A DNA stretch of 64,000 nt from Dyella sp. SG609 (GTDB lineage Bacteria > Pseudomonadota > Gammaproteobacteria > Xanthomonadales > Rhodanobacteraceae): assembly GCF_012275375.1 (NCBI RefSeq), contig NZ_JAAZQJ010000001.1, forward strand, positions 62,001-126,000, read 5' to 3'. Below the pieces are notes generated by a model. It searched no databases and was not told the origin of the DNA. It worked only from the letters and a program-made list of their open reading frames with translations. A program made the position numbers and the translations under genes. Of this stretch, positions 7,774 through 16,047 are shown piece after piece. Numbering within the stretch: the stretch's first letter is position 1; each line of letters begins with the position of its first letter.

Positions 7774-8355
7774 TCAGTGCGAGATCGGATCGAGGTGTTT
7801 GAGCGCCGCGTCGATTAGCGCGTCAGACATCTTGGGGTCGTCGACGGCGCGGGCGAGCACGATCGTGCCGACCATCGTCGCCAACGTGACGAGCGCCCGT
7901 TCGTGCGCAGCCGGCTGTCCCCAGTCCGGGAACTGCCGGGCGATCAGATCGATCGTTTCCTTGAGTCGGCGGGTCGCCGCGTGCCGCACTTCGGGCACTT
8001 GCCGCGCCATCTCGGAACCGAGCGCGGCGATGTGGCAGCCCGTCTCCGCACTTTCCAGGTGGCCCTTGGACAGGTAGCCCTGGATCATTGCCTGCAGCGC
8101 CTGCGGCCCCGACGAACCCGCGGCTAGGCGCTGCAGCGACTGCACGCTCTCGAAGCCTGCGCGGTCGGCTGCCTCTGCGAGCAAGGCGTCGCGCGAGGGA
8201 AAGTGGGCATAAAAGCCGCCGTGGGTCAGGCCGGCGGCCTTCATGATGTCGGCGACGCCGATGCCGTGGTAGCCGTTGCAGCGGATGGCGCGTGCTGCCA
8301 CATCGACGATGCGCTCGTGGGTGGCTTCCTTGGAACGGGTGGGAGAACGTTTCAT
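7774..8355 (-). CDS. TetR/AcrR family repressor
   Basis: 193 residues from ATG 8353-8355; a TTG 27 bases upstream is a less likely start. The N-terminal helix-turn-helix GVADIMKAAGLTHGGFYAHF spans residues 33-52. The C-terminal ligand domain contains a single Cys (TGCHIAALG), as in several oxidant- or electrophile-sensing TetR proteins. The gene lies directly upstream of the SDR and flavoprotein on the same strand. No clear ribosome site precedes the ATG, and the candidate operator at 8354-8371 covers the start codon, so autoregulation or leaderless translation is plausible. Confidence 0.88.
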   Translation of the reverse strand: MKRSPTRSKEATHERIVDVAARAIRCNGYHGIGVADIMKAAGLTHGGFYAHFPSRDALLAEAADRAGFESVQSLQRLAAGSSGPQALQAMIQGYLSKGHLESAETGCHIAALGSEMARQVPEVRHAATRRLKETIDLIARQFPDWGQPAAHERALVTLATMVGTIVLARAVDDPKMSDALIDAALKHLDPISH

Positions 8356-8371
8356 ATGACGCACATCATAT
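8354..8371. promoter_or_regulatory. candidate TetR operator at tetR start
   Basis: ATATGA-CGCACA-TCATAT: perfect 6-bp arms with a 6-base spacer, overlapping the tetR start codon. It matches the half-sites and spacing of the element at 7719-7736. Confidence 0.6.
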
Positions 8372-8551
8372 TCGCTTGCCAAGGCCTTTGCAAAAGGCCG
8401 GGCAAGTCATCTGTCCGCGATCGGAGAACCTGCACATACGTCGGTGTCATGCCCAAAAGCCCATTCCAACGCCATGACTTCCAGCGCATGGACTATCCAT
8501 AACTTCACACTATGCTTCACTCAAGGCTAAGTAGCCCAGAGGGTGAGCCAG

Positions 8552-8917
8552 GTGGAAGACGTCGCCGGCCTGTTGAAGAAATTCCAGAAGGAGCTGTCGG
8601 CAGGCACCGTGTCCCTGGTGCTGCTGGCGGTGCTGGGTCAGTCGCGGCAGCCGATGTACGGCTACCAGATCGCCAAGCGGCTGGAGGAAGTGGGCGAGGG
8701 CGTGCTGGCGGGGAAGCAGAGCGCGCTTTATCCGGTGCTGCGCAACCTGGAGGCCTACGGCTTGCTGGAAAGCGAAGTCGAGCCTTCGGTCAGCGGGCCG
8801 CCGCGCCGCTATTACCGCATTACGAAGCTGGGCCGCGAAGCGCTGCGCGAGTGGGTGGCGGCGTGGAGCGCTACCCGCGATTCCGTCGATACCGTCTTGC
8901 AAGGAGGGGTGACATGA
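8552..8917 (+). CDS. PadR family transcriptional regulator
   Basis: 121 residues from the GTG at 8552, chosen because AGAGGG (8538-8543) lies 8 bases upstream; a GTG at 8543 would add three residues. The PadR winged helix is clear: SLVLLAVL, MYGYQIAKRLEE, GKQSALYPVLRNLEAYGLL and RRYYRITKLGREAL, followed by a short dimerisation helix. PadR proteins typically repress membrane or drug-response genes. Its stop overlaps the start of the next gene (ATGA), a two-gene unit widespread in bacteria where PadR precedes a HAAS/DUF1700 membrane protein. Confidence 0.92.
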   Translation: MEDVAGLLKKFQKELSAGTVSLVLLAVLGQSRQPMYGYQIAKRLEEVGEGVLAGKQSALYPVLRNLEAYGLLESEVEPSVSGPPRRYYRITKLGREALREWVAAWSATRDSVDTVLQGGVT

Positions 8918-9819
8918 ACACGCCGCGCACCATCGCGCAATACCTGGAGCAGCTGCGCGCCGCGCTGGCCGGGGCCGATCCGGCGCTGATCCAGGACGCG
9001 CTCTACGACGCCGAGGAACACCTGCGCGCCGAGCTGCAGGAGCATCCGGGCATGTCGCAGGAAGACATGCTGGCCAAGGTGGTGGGCAGCTACGGTTCGC
9101 CCGAGGAAGTGGCCGACATCTACCGCGACCAGGAGATCAAGATCCAGCGCGCGCTGCGTCCGCCGCCGCCGCCGAAGCGCCATTCGCTGTTCGGGCGCTT
9201 CTTCGGCGTCGCCGCCGATGCGCGCACCTGGGGCTCGCTGTTCTACATGCTGCTGGCGCTGGCCACCGGCATCATCTATTTCACCTGGGTGATCACCGGC
9301 ATCTCGATGTCGGCGGGCCTGGCGGTGCTGATCGTCGGCATTCCCTTTATCGTGCTGTTCTTCGGCACGGTGCGCGGGCTGTCGCTGATGGAAGGGCGCA
9401 TCGTGGAGACGATGCTGGGCGTGCGCATGCCGCGGCGTCCGCCATTTCCGGTGGCCGGCCGTTCGCTGATGAGCCGCATCGGCGCCATGTTCACCGACGC
9501 GCGCACCTGGACCACCATGCTGTACATGGTGCTGATGCTGCCGCTGGGCATCATCTACTTCACCATCACGGTGACCCTGCTGTCGGTGTCGATCGCATTT
9601 ATCGGGGCGCCGCTGGCCTGGACCTTCGGTGACTTCGATCACGAACTGGCCACCATCCACTGGGGCTATGGCGCGCACGTTCCTACGTTCGGCGATGCAC
9701 TGGTACTGCTGGCCGTCGGCGTGCTGCTATTGTTCGCCACGCTGCACCTGGTGCGCGGCCTCGGCCGGATGCATGGGCTGATCGCCAAGAGCCTGCTGGT
9801 GTCGCGCAGCGTCAACTGA
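8914..9819 (+). CDS. HAAS/DUF1700-type membrane protein with sensor-like domain
   Basis: 301 residues, translationally coupled to the PadR gene by an ATGA overlap, with AAGGAGGGG just upstream. Residues 1 to about 80 form the soluble helical HAAS/DUF1700-like domain (TIAQYLEQLRAAL, DALYDAEEHLRAEL, VVGSYGSPEEVADIYRDQE). Two similar membrane blocks follow, each beginning with a DARTW motif (ADARTWGSLFYMLLAL and TDARTWTTMLYMVLML) and containing the GIIYF sequence, then a final helix. The duplicated block resembles the putative sensor domain found in actinobacterial and gammaproteobacterial membrane proteins. It probably works with PadR in an envelope-stress or drug response; no enzymatic motif is visible. 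Confidence 0.8.
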   Translation: MNTPRTIAQYLEQLRAALAGADPALIQDALYDAEEHLRAELQEHPGMSQEDMLAKVVGSYGSPEEVADIYRDQEIKIQRALRPPPPPKRHSLFGRFFGVAADARTWGSLFYMLLALATGIIYFTWVITGISMSAGLAVLIVGIPFIVLFFGTVRGLSLMEGRIVETMLGVRMPRRPPFPVAGRSLMSRIGAMFTDARTWTTMLYMVLMLPLGIIYFTITVTLLSVSIAFIGAPLAWTFGDFDHELATIHWGYGAHVPTFGDALVLLAVGVLLLFATLHLVRGLGRMHGLIAKSLLVSRSVN

Positions 9820-9847
9820 TCCCTGCCAGTCCGTCGCCGGAGGCCTC

Positions 9848-11182
9848 ATGCTTCGTACGCGTTCGTGCCTGATCTTCGCGCTGTGCCTGTCGTCGAACTT
9901 CGCTGCCGTGGCGGCGGATGCGCCGCCTTTCGAGCCCGCACAGGCGAAAGCCTGGTTCGCCGAGGCGACGCAGCAATGCCAGAAGGACGGCGGCAAGCTA
10001 TGGGGTGCCAGCCTGTGCGGCCCGATCATGCTGGTCGATCCGCCCACCCGCCGCGTGATCGCCAACCAGGCGGACGCGCAAGGTTTGCTGAAAGGCGAGC
10101 AGGGCGTGTTCACCGGCCACCTGCCGGACGACGTCTCCTTCGCCAACAGCTCGCTGGACTGGGCCGGCGTGCGCTGGGCGCAGATGGGCTGGCCGCTGCC
10201 GGCGGATGCGGGCCAGCGGCGCGTGCTGATGGCGCACGAGTCGTTCCATCGCATCCAGCCGCAGGTGGGCCTCGATCCGCCGCATGAGCTGGGCAACGAT
10301 CAGCTCGACACTTTGCAGGGCCGCTACCTCATGCAACTGGAGTGGCGTGCCCTGGCCAAGGCCGTGGCGGCCGCCGACGACAAGGCACGGCGCAGCCACG
10401 CCGCGGATGCGCTGCTGTTCCGCGCGGCGCGCTACCGGCAATTTCCCGACGCCGCGCAGAGCGAGCGCTCGCTGGAACGCAACGAAGGCCTGGCCGAATA
10501 CACCGGCATCGCGATCGGCGCGGTGTCGCCCGCGGAGCGCACCGCGCTGACCGCGGACGACCTGGTTTCGCACGTGTCGGCGCCCAGCTTCGTGCGCTCG
10601 TTCGCCTATGCCACGGGGCCGGGCTATGGCCTGCTGCTGGATCGCTATCTGCCGGCGTGGCGGCAACGCATCAGAACGCCGGACACTGGACTCTCCGATC
10701 TGCTTGCCGGTGCACTGGGCATCAAGAACGTCAATGTCACCGACGCCCAAGTGCAGCGCCGCGCCGCCGCCTACGACGGGCCCGCGCTGCTCGCCGCGGA
10801 GCAGGCGCGCGAGCAGCGCCACCAGCAGGACATCGCGCGCTACAAGGCGCTGCTGGTCGACGGTCCGCGCCTGGTACTGCCGCTGCACGAGCCGAAGGTG
10901 ATGTTCAATCCCAGCACCCTGGTGCCGCTGGGCGAGGCGGGTACGGTCTATCCCACCATCAAGGTGCTGTCGGACTGGGGCGCCATCGAAGTGAGCGCGG
11001 GCGCGTTGCTGGCGCCGGATTGGAAGCATCTCTACGTGGCCGTGCCGGGCAAGCAGGCCGCACGCACGGGCACCATCGCGGGCCCGGGCTGGACGCTGAA
11101 ACTCAACGACGGCTGGCGGATGGAAGCCGGCGAACGACCGGGCGACCTGCTGGTGTCGCCTGCCAACCAGGGCGCGCACTGA
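9848..11182 (+). CDS. exported HExxH protein, putative metallopeptidase
   Basis: A 444-residue protein with a signal peptide (to about residue 23, VAADA) and CGGAGG before the ATG. I do not recognise a named family. HESFH at 130-134 is a zinc-binding HExxH motif, and NEGLAEYTG (Glu213, Glu217) about 80 residues later could supply the third ligand, as in gluzincin-type metallopeptidases. The region between them is helical and charged. The last 110 residues look like small beta-domains (PRLVLPLHEP, GTVYPTIKVLSDWGAIEVSA). It lies 25 bases upstream of a DUF1579 gene, probably the same transcript. A peptidase role is inferred only from the motif. Confidence 0.7.
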   Translation: MLRTRSCLIFALCLSSNFAAVAADAPPFEPAQAKAWFAEATQQCQKDGGKLWGASLCGPIMLVDPPTRRVIANQADAQGLLKGEQGVFTGHLPDDVSFANSSLDWAGVRWAQMGWPLPADAGQRRVLMAHESFHRIQPQVGLDPPHELGNDQLDTLQGRYLMQLEWRALAKAVAAADDKARRSHAADALLFRAARYRQFPDAAQSERSLERNEGLAEYTGIAIGAVSPAERTALTADDLVSHVSAPSFVRSFAYATGPGYGLLLDRYLPAWRQRIRTPDTGLSDLLAGALGIKNVNVTDAQVQRRAAAYDGPALLAAEQAREQRHQQDIARYKALLVDGPRLVLPLHEPKVMFNPSTLVPLGEAGTVYPTIKVLSDWGAIEVSAGALLAPDWKHLYVAVPGKQAARTGTIAGPGWTLKLNDGWRMEAGERPGDLLVSPANQGAH

Positions 11183-11206
11183 GCGCACCGCGCACGAGGT
11201 TCTTAG

Positions 11207-11650
11207 ATGCAGGACACGCTGGGATTTCTGATCGGCCGCTGGAGCGGCGAGGAACAGATCGCCACCACGCGCTGGGGCCAGGGCGGCCCCGCCACGGCGG
11301 AAGTGGATGCGCGTATCGAGTTGGGCGGCAAGTCGCTGGTGATCGATTATCGCGAGCAGCGCGACGGCAAGCCGGCACTGCAAGCGCACGCGGTGATTGC
11401 CGCGGGCCCCGAACACGATCGCTTCGAACTGTTCTGGTTCGACAGCTACGGCTTCGTGCCGTCCGCGCCGGCGCCGGGCCATTGGGACGGCAAGCGCCTG
11501 GTGTTCCTGCGCAGCTCGCCGCGCGGGCAGACGCGCCATGTGTACACGCCGAACGACGACGGCAGCTACACGCTCGCGCTGGAGAGTTCGTTCGACGGCG
11601 GCGTGCAGTGGGAAGCGGTGATGAGCGGCACGTATCGCCGCATCGCCTGA
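11207..11650 (+). CDS. DUF1579-like small beta-barrel protein
   Basis: 147 residues opening LGFLIGRWSGEEQIATTRWG and continuing with alternating beta strands (VIDYREQRDGKP, FELFWFDSYG, GKRLVFLR, YTPNDDGSYTLALESS, WEAVMSGTYRR). This is the pattern of DUF1579, a lipocalin-like or calycin-like barrel of unknown ligand. It has no signal peptide. GAGG lies 7 bases before the ATG. It follows the exported HExxH gene closely and may be co-transcribed. Confidence 0.75.
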   Translation: MQDTLGFLIGRWSGEEQIATTRWGQGGPATAEVDARIELGGKSLVIDYREQRDGKPALQAHAVIAAGPEHDRFELFWFDSYGFVPSAPAPGHWDGKRLVFLRSSPRGQTRHVYTPNDDGSYTLALESSFDGGVQWEAVMSGTYRRIA

Positions 11651-11745
11651 TCCGGCGAGCTCTCGCCAGCGACCTCATTCGGGATCTTGGCTCCGAACTT
11701 TAGGAAGCACACCGGGCCATAGCGCGCCCATGCGTTTCTCCGTGC

Positions 11746-11877
11746 ATGGCTGCCAATCCCGGCAATCGCCTCTGCCTGGGCGAGGCGCAGGCCACCGGCA
11801 AGTCCGACAAGATCGCCAAGAAACAGCGCCGCCTGGAAGAAGCGCAACAGGAGCTGCGCGAAGCGCGCGATCGATAA
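11746..11877 (+). CDS. possible 43-residue coiled-coil protein
   Basis: An ATG at 11746 opens a frame of 43 codons ending TAA at 11875-11877. Its second half (KSDKIAKKQRRLEEAQQELR) is an amphipathic, strongly charged helix of heptad type, unlike random GC-rich frames. There is no strong ribosome site, and a REP-like repeat begins three bases after the stop. It could be a true small protein or the end of a decayed gene; no family recognised. Confidence 0.4.
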   Translation: MAANPGNRLCLGEAQATGKSDKIAKKQRRLEEAQQELREARDR

Positions 11878-11879
11878 CC

Positions 11880-11973
11880 GTAGGTTGGGGTGAGCCGAAG
11901 GCGAACCCCAACAGTGCGATGCGCATGGACGCGCCGATGTTGGGGTTCGCCTTCGGCTCACCCCAACCTACGG
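11880..11973. repeat. paired REP-like element, copy 1
   Basis: Left unit 11880-11912 (GTAGGTTGGGGTGAGC then CGAACCCCAAC) and an inverted right unit 11939-11972, separated by 26 bases. Each unit can fold on itself (GTTGGGGT/ACCCCAAC), and the pair can form a long hairpin. The same composite recurs four more times in the window. This copy lies between convergent genes. Confidence 0.85.
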
Positions 11974-11989
11974 ATAAGGTGGCGCTGTT

Positions 11990-13189
11990 CTAGACCAGTT
12001 GCAGGTCGCGCGGCTTTGCGCCTGGGAACACCGCCTGCAACTGGCTTGGCGACAAGCCCCAGGTGCGCGCGAACAGGCCGCCGAGCACGTCGCGGTAGTT
12101 GTTGAGCACCGGATAGTCGCGATTCTGCAGCAGGTTCTGCGCGTTCACGGCCACCTGTTCGCCGGCGATGCGGCCGCCGCGCACACGGCCACCGAGCACC
12201 CAGTACACCGTGCCATGGCCGTGGTCAGTGCCCTTGTTGCCGTTCTCGCGGAAGGTGCGGCCGAACTCCGAAACCACCACCACCACGGTGTTGTTCCACT
12301 CGTCGCCTAGAGCATCCGCATAAGCGGCCAGGCCCTGGCCGAGATTGGTGAGGTTGTTGGCCAGGGCACCGTTGGCGCCGCCCTGGTTGACGTGCGTATC
12401 CCAGCCGCCGACGTCGACGAAGCCCACGCGGTACTGGTCGCGCATCATGGTGGCGATGCGCTGCGTTTCGGCGGCGAAGTTCTTCGCGGTGGTGGCGCCG
12501 CGGTTGGCCTTCATCATCTCGTCCTGCAGGTCCCTGGAGACCTTCTGGCGCAGCTCCAGCCCGTCGGTGGCAGCGGCGGCGAGCGTGGTGCCCTTGTACA
12601 TCTCGGCCAGGATGGCCGACTGGCGTTCGTCGAAGGCCGGCTTGGCCACGCCGCGCAGCGAGATATTCGGGATGTCCTTGCCGCCGCCCTGGAAGCTCAG
12701 CGGCAGCGCATCGGTGAAGGCGATCGAAGGCACATTCGACAGCGAGCCGGAAAGCCGCGCGAGGAAGCCGGAGCGATAGTCGCTGCGCTGGCCGGTGGGT
12801 TCGCCGGATTCGATATTGTCCTGCGTCTCGAAATGGCTGCGCGACATATCGTCGGTGCCGGCGAACGGCACGAAGGCCAGCTGCTTGCGCTGCCACAGCG
12901 GATAGAGCGAATCGCGCAGCACCGGGTTGAGGCCCCACTGGCCGTCCAGCGCGATCGCGCTGTTGGCATTGGCCGCATCGGGGCGCGCGATGGCGATGGT
13001 GGGGCGCGATTCGTAATAGAAGTCGCTGCCGCAGGGCACCAGCAGGTTGTTGCAATCGTAGCCGCCGCGCAGGAACACCAGCAGCAGGCGCGGCGTGCTG
13101 GCCGGCGCGGCGAACAGGCGGCCGGAGTAGCCGAACATCGGCGAGGCGGCGGCAGCCGCGGCGGCAAGCAGGAACTGGCGGCGGTTCAT
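11990..13189 (-). CDS. DUF1501 exported protein
   Basis: 399 residues beginning MNRRQFLLAAAAAAASPMFG, an Arg-Arg export signal probably used by Tat. The mature part has the DUF1501 pattern LLLVFLRGGYDCNNLLVP, FVDVGGWDTHVNQG, VVVVSEFGRTFRENG and GTDHGHGTVYWVLGG. These features relate it to the alkaline-phosphatase/sulfatase superfamily. The family is exported and of unknown substrate. It is nearly always encoded next to DUF1800, and here it follows that gene by 9 bases on the same strand. Confidence 0.92.
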   Translation of the reverse strand: MNRRQFLLAAAAAAASPMFGYSGRLFAAPASTPRLLLVFLRGGYDCNNLLVPCGSDFYYESRPTIAIARPDAANANSAIALDGQWGLNPVLRDSLYPLWQRKQLAFVPFAGTDDMSRSHFETQDNIESGEPTGQRSDYRSGFLARLSGSLSNVPSIAFTDALPLSFQGGGKDIPNISLRGVAKPAFDERQSAILAEMYKGTTLAAAATDGLELRQKVSRDLQDEMMKANRGATTAKNFAAETQRIATMMRDQYRVGFVDVGGWDTHVNQGGANGALANNLTNLGQGLAAYADALGDEWNNTVVVVVSEFGRTFRENGNKGTDHGHGTVYWVLGGRVRGGRIAGEQVAVNAQNLLQNRDYPVLNNYRDVLGGLFARTWGLSPSQLQAVFPGAKPRDLQLV

Positions 13190-13198
13190 GGCGATCCC

Positions 13199-14761
13199 TC
13201 AGCGGTAATTAAAGTCGGGCGACGACAGCAGGAAAGTGTTCCACTCCTGCTGCGAGGCGGCCTTGCCCAGCGCATCGCGCGTGGCCACCGAAAGATGCGG
13301 ATCGATCGCGTCGTAGTACAGCCGCGTGGTCAGCATCGGAAAGCCGGGCGCCACGCCGTTGCTGCCCTCGGGCACGAACAGGCGGTTGTTGCCGGTGCCG
13401 ATGGCGCGCGCGATCTCGAAGCGCTTGGCCATCTGGCCGGAGCTGGCCCAGCCGGCGGCGTCCAGCGGCCAGCCGTCCGGCGTGAGGCGGCCATAGATCG
13501 GCTCGCCCAGCTGGTTGAGCCAGTTCAGCAGCGGACGCGCATTCACCACCGGGCGGCCGTCGTAGGCCAGGCGCACCGAGGAGACCACGAACTGCATCGG
13601 GTCCTTGAACTTCTTGCCGCTGTCGGCGGTGAATTCCTTGGCTTCCAGCATGGTGCGCAGCACTTTGGCGATATCGCCGTCGCTGCGCTGGAAGGTGCGC
13701 GCCATCTTGTCGACCAGGGCCGGCGGTGGCTCGTCGGCGACGAAATAGCGGGCCAGCTTGGTGGCGATGAATTTCGCGCAGGCGGGCTGGCGGGTGATCA
13801 GGTCTACCGCCTTTTCCACTTCGTCGAAGCCGCTGCCCTTGATGCGCTGGCCGAGCAGTTGCTTGTCATCGAAGTCGTGGCGCATCGGGTTGAACTCGAA
13901 CAGGCCATCGCGCACGTAGAGCGAGGCCATCTTCGGATTGATGCGCTGCTTGTCGGCCGGCGGCGCGATGCCTACGCCGGTGAGCACCAGGGCCAGCTGC
14001 TGCACGTCCTGCTGCGTGTAGCCGGAACCCACGCCCAGCGTGTGCAGCTCCATCAGCTCGCGCGCGTAGTTCTCGTTGACGTGGCCCTTGGCGTTCTGTG
14101 CGTTGTCCAGGTACTCGAGCATGGCCGGGCTTTTCAGCGTGGCCATCACCAGGTCCTTGAACTTGCCCAGCGCATGCGGGCGGATGCTTTCCTCGGCGAA
14201 GCGCGCGGCCACCCAGCGCACGCGCCCCTTGGCCCCGTAGATGCTGAAGTGGTTCAGCCAGAACCACACCATCTGTTCCTTGAGCTGGTTGGATCCATAG
14301 ACGGCGCGCAGCAGGGCGGCTTGCTGGGCTTCCTGCAGCAGGTCGTTGCCACGCTGCTGCAGGGCCTTGCGCGCCTCCACCTTGGCATCGCCGTCGGGCA
14401 TGTCCTTGATGCGTTCCTGCTCGGCCTGGTACGAGGCGATCAATTGATCGGGCGGCGTGCTCACCACCTCGTAGCCGCGGATCAGCTGATCGATCGCCGG
14501 CGGCAGCTCGTCGCCGAGCTTGTCGTCCAGTTGCGCATCGAGATAGCGGTCGCGGCCGAGCTCGCGATAGCGCGCCACGCTGGCGCTGTCCAGGCCGAAG
14601 CCGTCGCGGCGCAGCCAAGCCACGTCGTCGGCGCCGAGCGCGTCGCGGCCGCGCGCGGAAGCGGGCGGCGCGGCGAGCGCGAGCGTCGCGGCGCAGGCGA
14701 GCAGCAGGGTGGAAAGGTGTCGGCGTAATGCCTGTGGGCGGAATGGAGCGGAGCGGCGCAT
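13199..14761 (-). CDS. DUF1800 exported protein
   Basis: 520 residues from the ATG at 14759-14761. An open frame extends further upstream but lacks a better start, and this ATG places a signal peptide (LLLACAATLALAAPPASA) correctly. DUF1800 hallmarks include MVWFWLNHFSI, NYARELMELHTLGVGSGYTQ, DVQQLALVLTG, FARTFQ-like segments and FVVSSVRLAYDGRP. With the following DUF1501 gene it forms a conserved two-gene exported system seen across bacteria, with unknown biochemical role. An AT-rich promoter is not obvious. Confidence 0.9.
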   Translation of the reverse strand: MRRSAPFRPQALRRHLSTLLLACAATLALAAPPASARGRDALGADDVAWLRRDGFGLDSASVARYRELGRDRYLDAQLDDKLGDELPPAIDQLIRGYEVVSTPPDQLIASYQAEQERIKDMPDGDAKVEARKALQQRGNDLLQEAQQAALLRAVYGSNQLKEQMVWFWLNHFSIYGAKGRVRWVAARFAEESIRPHALGKFKDLVMATLKSPAMLEYLDNAQNAKGHVNENYARELMELHTLGVGSGYTQQDVQQLALVLTGVGIAPPADKQRINPKMASLYVRDGLFEFNPMRHDFDDKQLLGQRIKGSGFDEVEKAVDLITRQPACAKFIATKLARYFVADEPPPALVDKMARTFQRSDGDIAKVLRTMLEAKEFTADSGKKFKDPMQFVVSSVRLAYDGRPVVNARPLLNWLNQLGEPIYGRLTPDGWPLDAAGWASSGQMAKRFEIARAIGTGNNRLFVPEGSNGVAPGFPMLTTRLYYDAIDPHLSVATRDALGKAASQQEWNTFLLSSPDFNYR

Positions 14762-14918
14762 GCGTCTTGGCTTCCTGGCGGTTGACGTCGGCGAGGGTTG
14801 CGGGAACTGACAACGCTTCACCTTGCCATGCGTCGACACGGGCCATCCGTGGACCGGGCCGCATTCGGCCGGCATTCACCACCCGGGCTGCCGCATGAAC
14901 TTGCGGTGGCGGGCGCTT

Positions 14919-15206
14919 TCAGAACTCGTCGACGAACTCCACCGCGATATCCAGCTCGCGCGTGGCCAGCAGGGCGACGTTGCGCACCAGCTCGGCTTTC
15001 TTCTGCGGCGCTTCGATCTCCACGCGCACCACGTCGGCCTGGTTGTCGTCGACCAGGTCGCTGGAACTGGAATCGTCGCGCATCTCGTCCATGGATTCTT
15101 CGTCCACGTCCTCGACGTGTTCGATGCCATCGATGCCGCGGATCGCGCCGATCAGCGTATCGATCTTGTCGCGGTTGCCGGAGACGCGCATTCGGATCAT
15201 GGGCAT
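14919..15206 (-). CDS. small acidic ferredoxin-fold-like protein
   Basis: A 95-residue protein from the ATG at 15204-15206. It begins MPMIRMRVSGNRDKIDTLIG, continues AIRGIDGIEHVEDVDEESMD and ends with AELVRNVALLATRELDIAVE then FVDEF. Predicted order is beta-alpha-beta, acidic linker, beta-alpha-beta, like an ACT or heavy-metal-associated ferredoxin fold split by a Ser/Asp-rich loop (DDSSSSDLVDDNQ). There are no cysteines, so metal binding of the HMA type is unlikely. The function is unknown. It sits between DUF1800 (same strand, downstream) and a divergent methyltransferase. Confidence 0.7.
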   Translation of the reverse strand: MPMIRMRVSGNRDKIDTLIGAIRGIDGIEHVEDVDEESMDEMRDDSSSSDLVDDNQADVVRVEIEAPQKKAELVRNVALLATRELDIAVEFVDEF

Positions 15207-15347
15207 GGCGGAGTACCGGGTGCTGCGGATGCGCCGACATGCTGGCGCGGGGCCTGTATGCAACGGGTGATGCAAGCGGTAAGGATCAGTAGTGGCGACG
15301 CGGCTTTTCATGCTGCAATAAGCGCAGTGCCAACCGACGCATCGCCC

Positions 15348-15953
15348 ATGCCCAAGACCTACGACCGCGCCTATTTCGACAAGTGGTACCGCAACCCGCG
15401 CCATTCGGTGGCCTCGCCCACGGAGTTGCGGCGCAAGGTGGCGATGGTGGTGGCGGTAGCCGAGTACTACCTGGGCCGGCCGATCCGCAACGTGCTGGAC
15501 GTGGGTTGCGGCGAGGCGCCGTGGCGCGCGCCGCTGCGCGCACTGCGGCCGGGCATTGCCTATCGCGGTCTGGATGCCAGCGAATATGTGGTGGCGCGCT
15601 ACGGGCGCAGCCGCAATATCGGCTGGGCGCGGTTCGGGCAGCTGGCGGAGCTGCGCTTCGACGAGCGCTTCGACCTGATCGTCTGCACCGACGTGCTGCA
15701 TTACCTCAAGCCGGCGGAAATCCGTGCGGGTCTGGGCGGCATCGTCGACATGCTGGAGGGCGTGGCCTTTCTGGAGGCCTATACCAGCAAGGACGACGTG
15801 GCCGGCGACCACGACGGCTTCGCCTCCCGCGCGCCGTCCTGGTATCTGCGCAACTTCCGCGAGGCGGGGCTGCTGCCATGCGGCTCGCATTGCTATCTGG
15901 GGCCGCGGCTGGAACGGCGCATCGCGGCGCTGGAGCGGGCGCAGCTGGCCTGA
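15348..15953 (+). CDS. class I SAM-dependent methyltransferase
   Basis: 201 residues from the ATG at 15348 (MPKTYDRAYFDKWYRNPRH). Motif I NVLDVGCGEAPW binds S-adenosylmethionine, followed by YRGLDASEYVV (motif II) and FDLIVCTDVLHYL (motif IV). The family methylates small molecules, lipids or proteins; nothing in the sequence fixes the substrate. It is divergent from the small acidic protein and converges with the DUF3472 gene, with a strong hairpin in between. Confidence 0.88.
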   Translation: MPKTYDRAYFDKWYRNPRHSVASPTELRRKVAMVVAVAEYYLGRPIRNVLDVGCGEAPWRAPLRALRPGIAYRGLDASEYVVARYGRSRNIGWARFGQLAELRFDERFDLIVCTDVLHYLKPAEIRAGLGGIVDMLEGVAFLEAYTSKDDVAGDHDGFASRAPSWYLRNFREAGLLPCGSHCYLGPRLERRIAALERAQLA

Positions 15954-16002
15954 GCCGGGCCTGGCGCGAGTTCGACTGCGGGCGGGCTTTCCGCCTGAAA
16001 TG

Positions 16003-16031
16003 CTGGCTCCCTCCCGGGCGGAGGGAGCCAG
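16003..16031. terminator. 12-bp stem-loop between convergent genes
   Basis: CTGGCTCCCTCC, loop CGGGC, GGAGGGAGCCAG: a perfect stem placed 50 bases after the methyltransferase stop and 17 bases beyond the end of the minus-strand DUF3472 gene. There is no U-run, so it is called a terminator or RNA-end stabiliser by position. Confidence 0.55.
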
Positions 16032-16047
16032 GATCGCTATGCGGCAA

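Noticed and set aside
12392-14728. 778-codon plus-strand frame opposite DUF1501/DUF1800
   Set aside because: Shadow composition and no domain; it spans two well-supported minus-strand genes.
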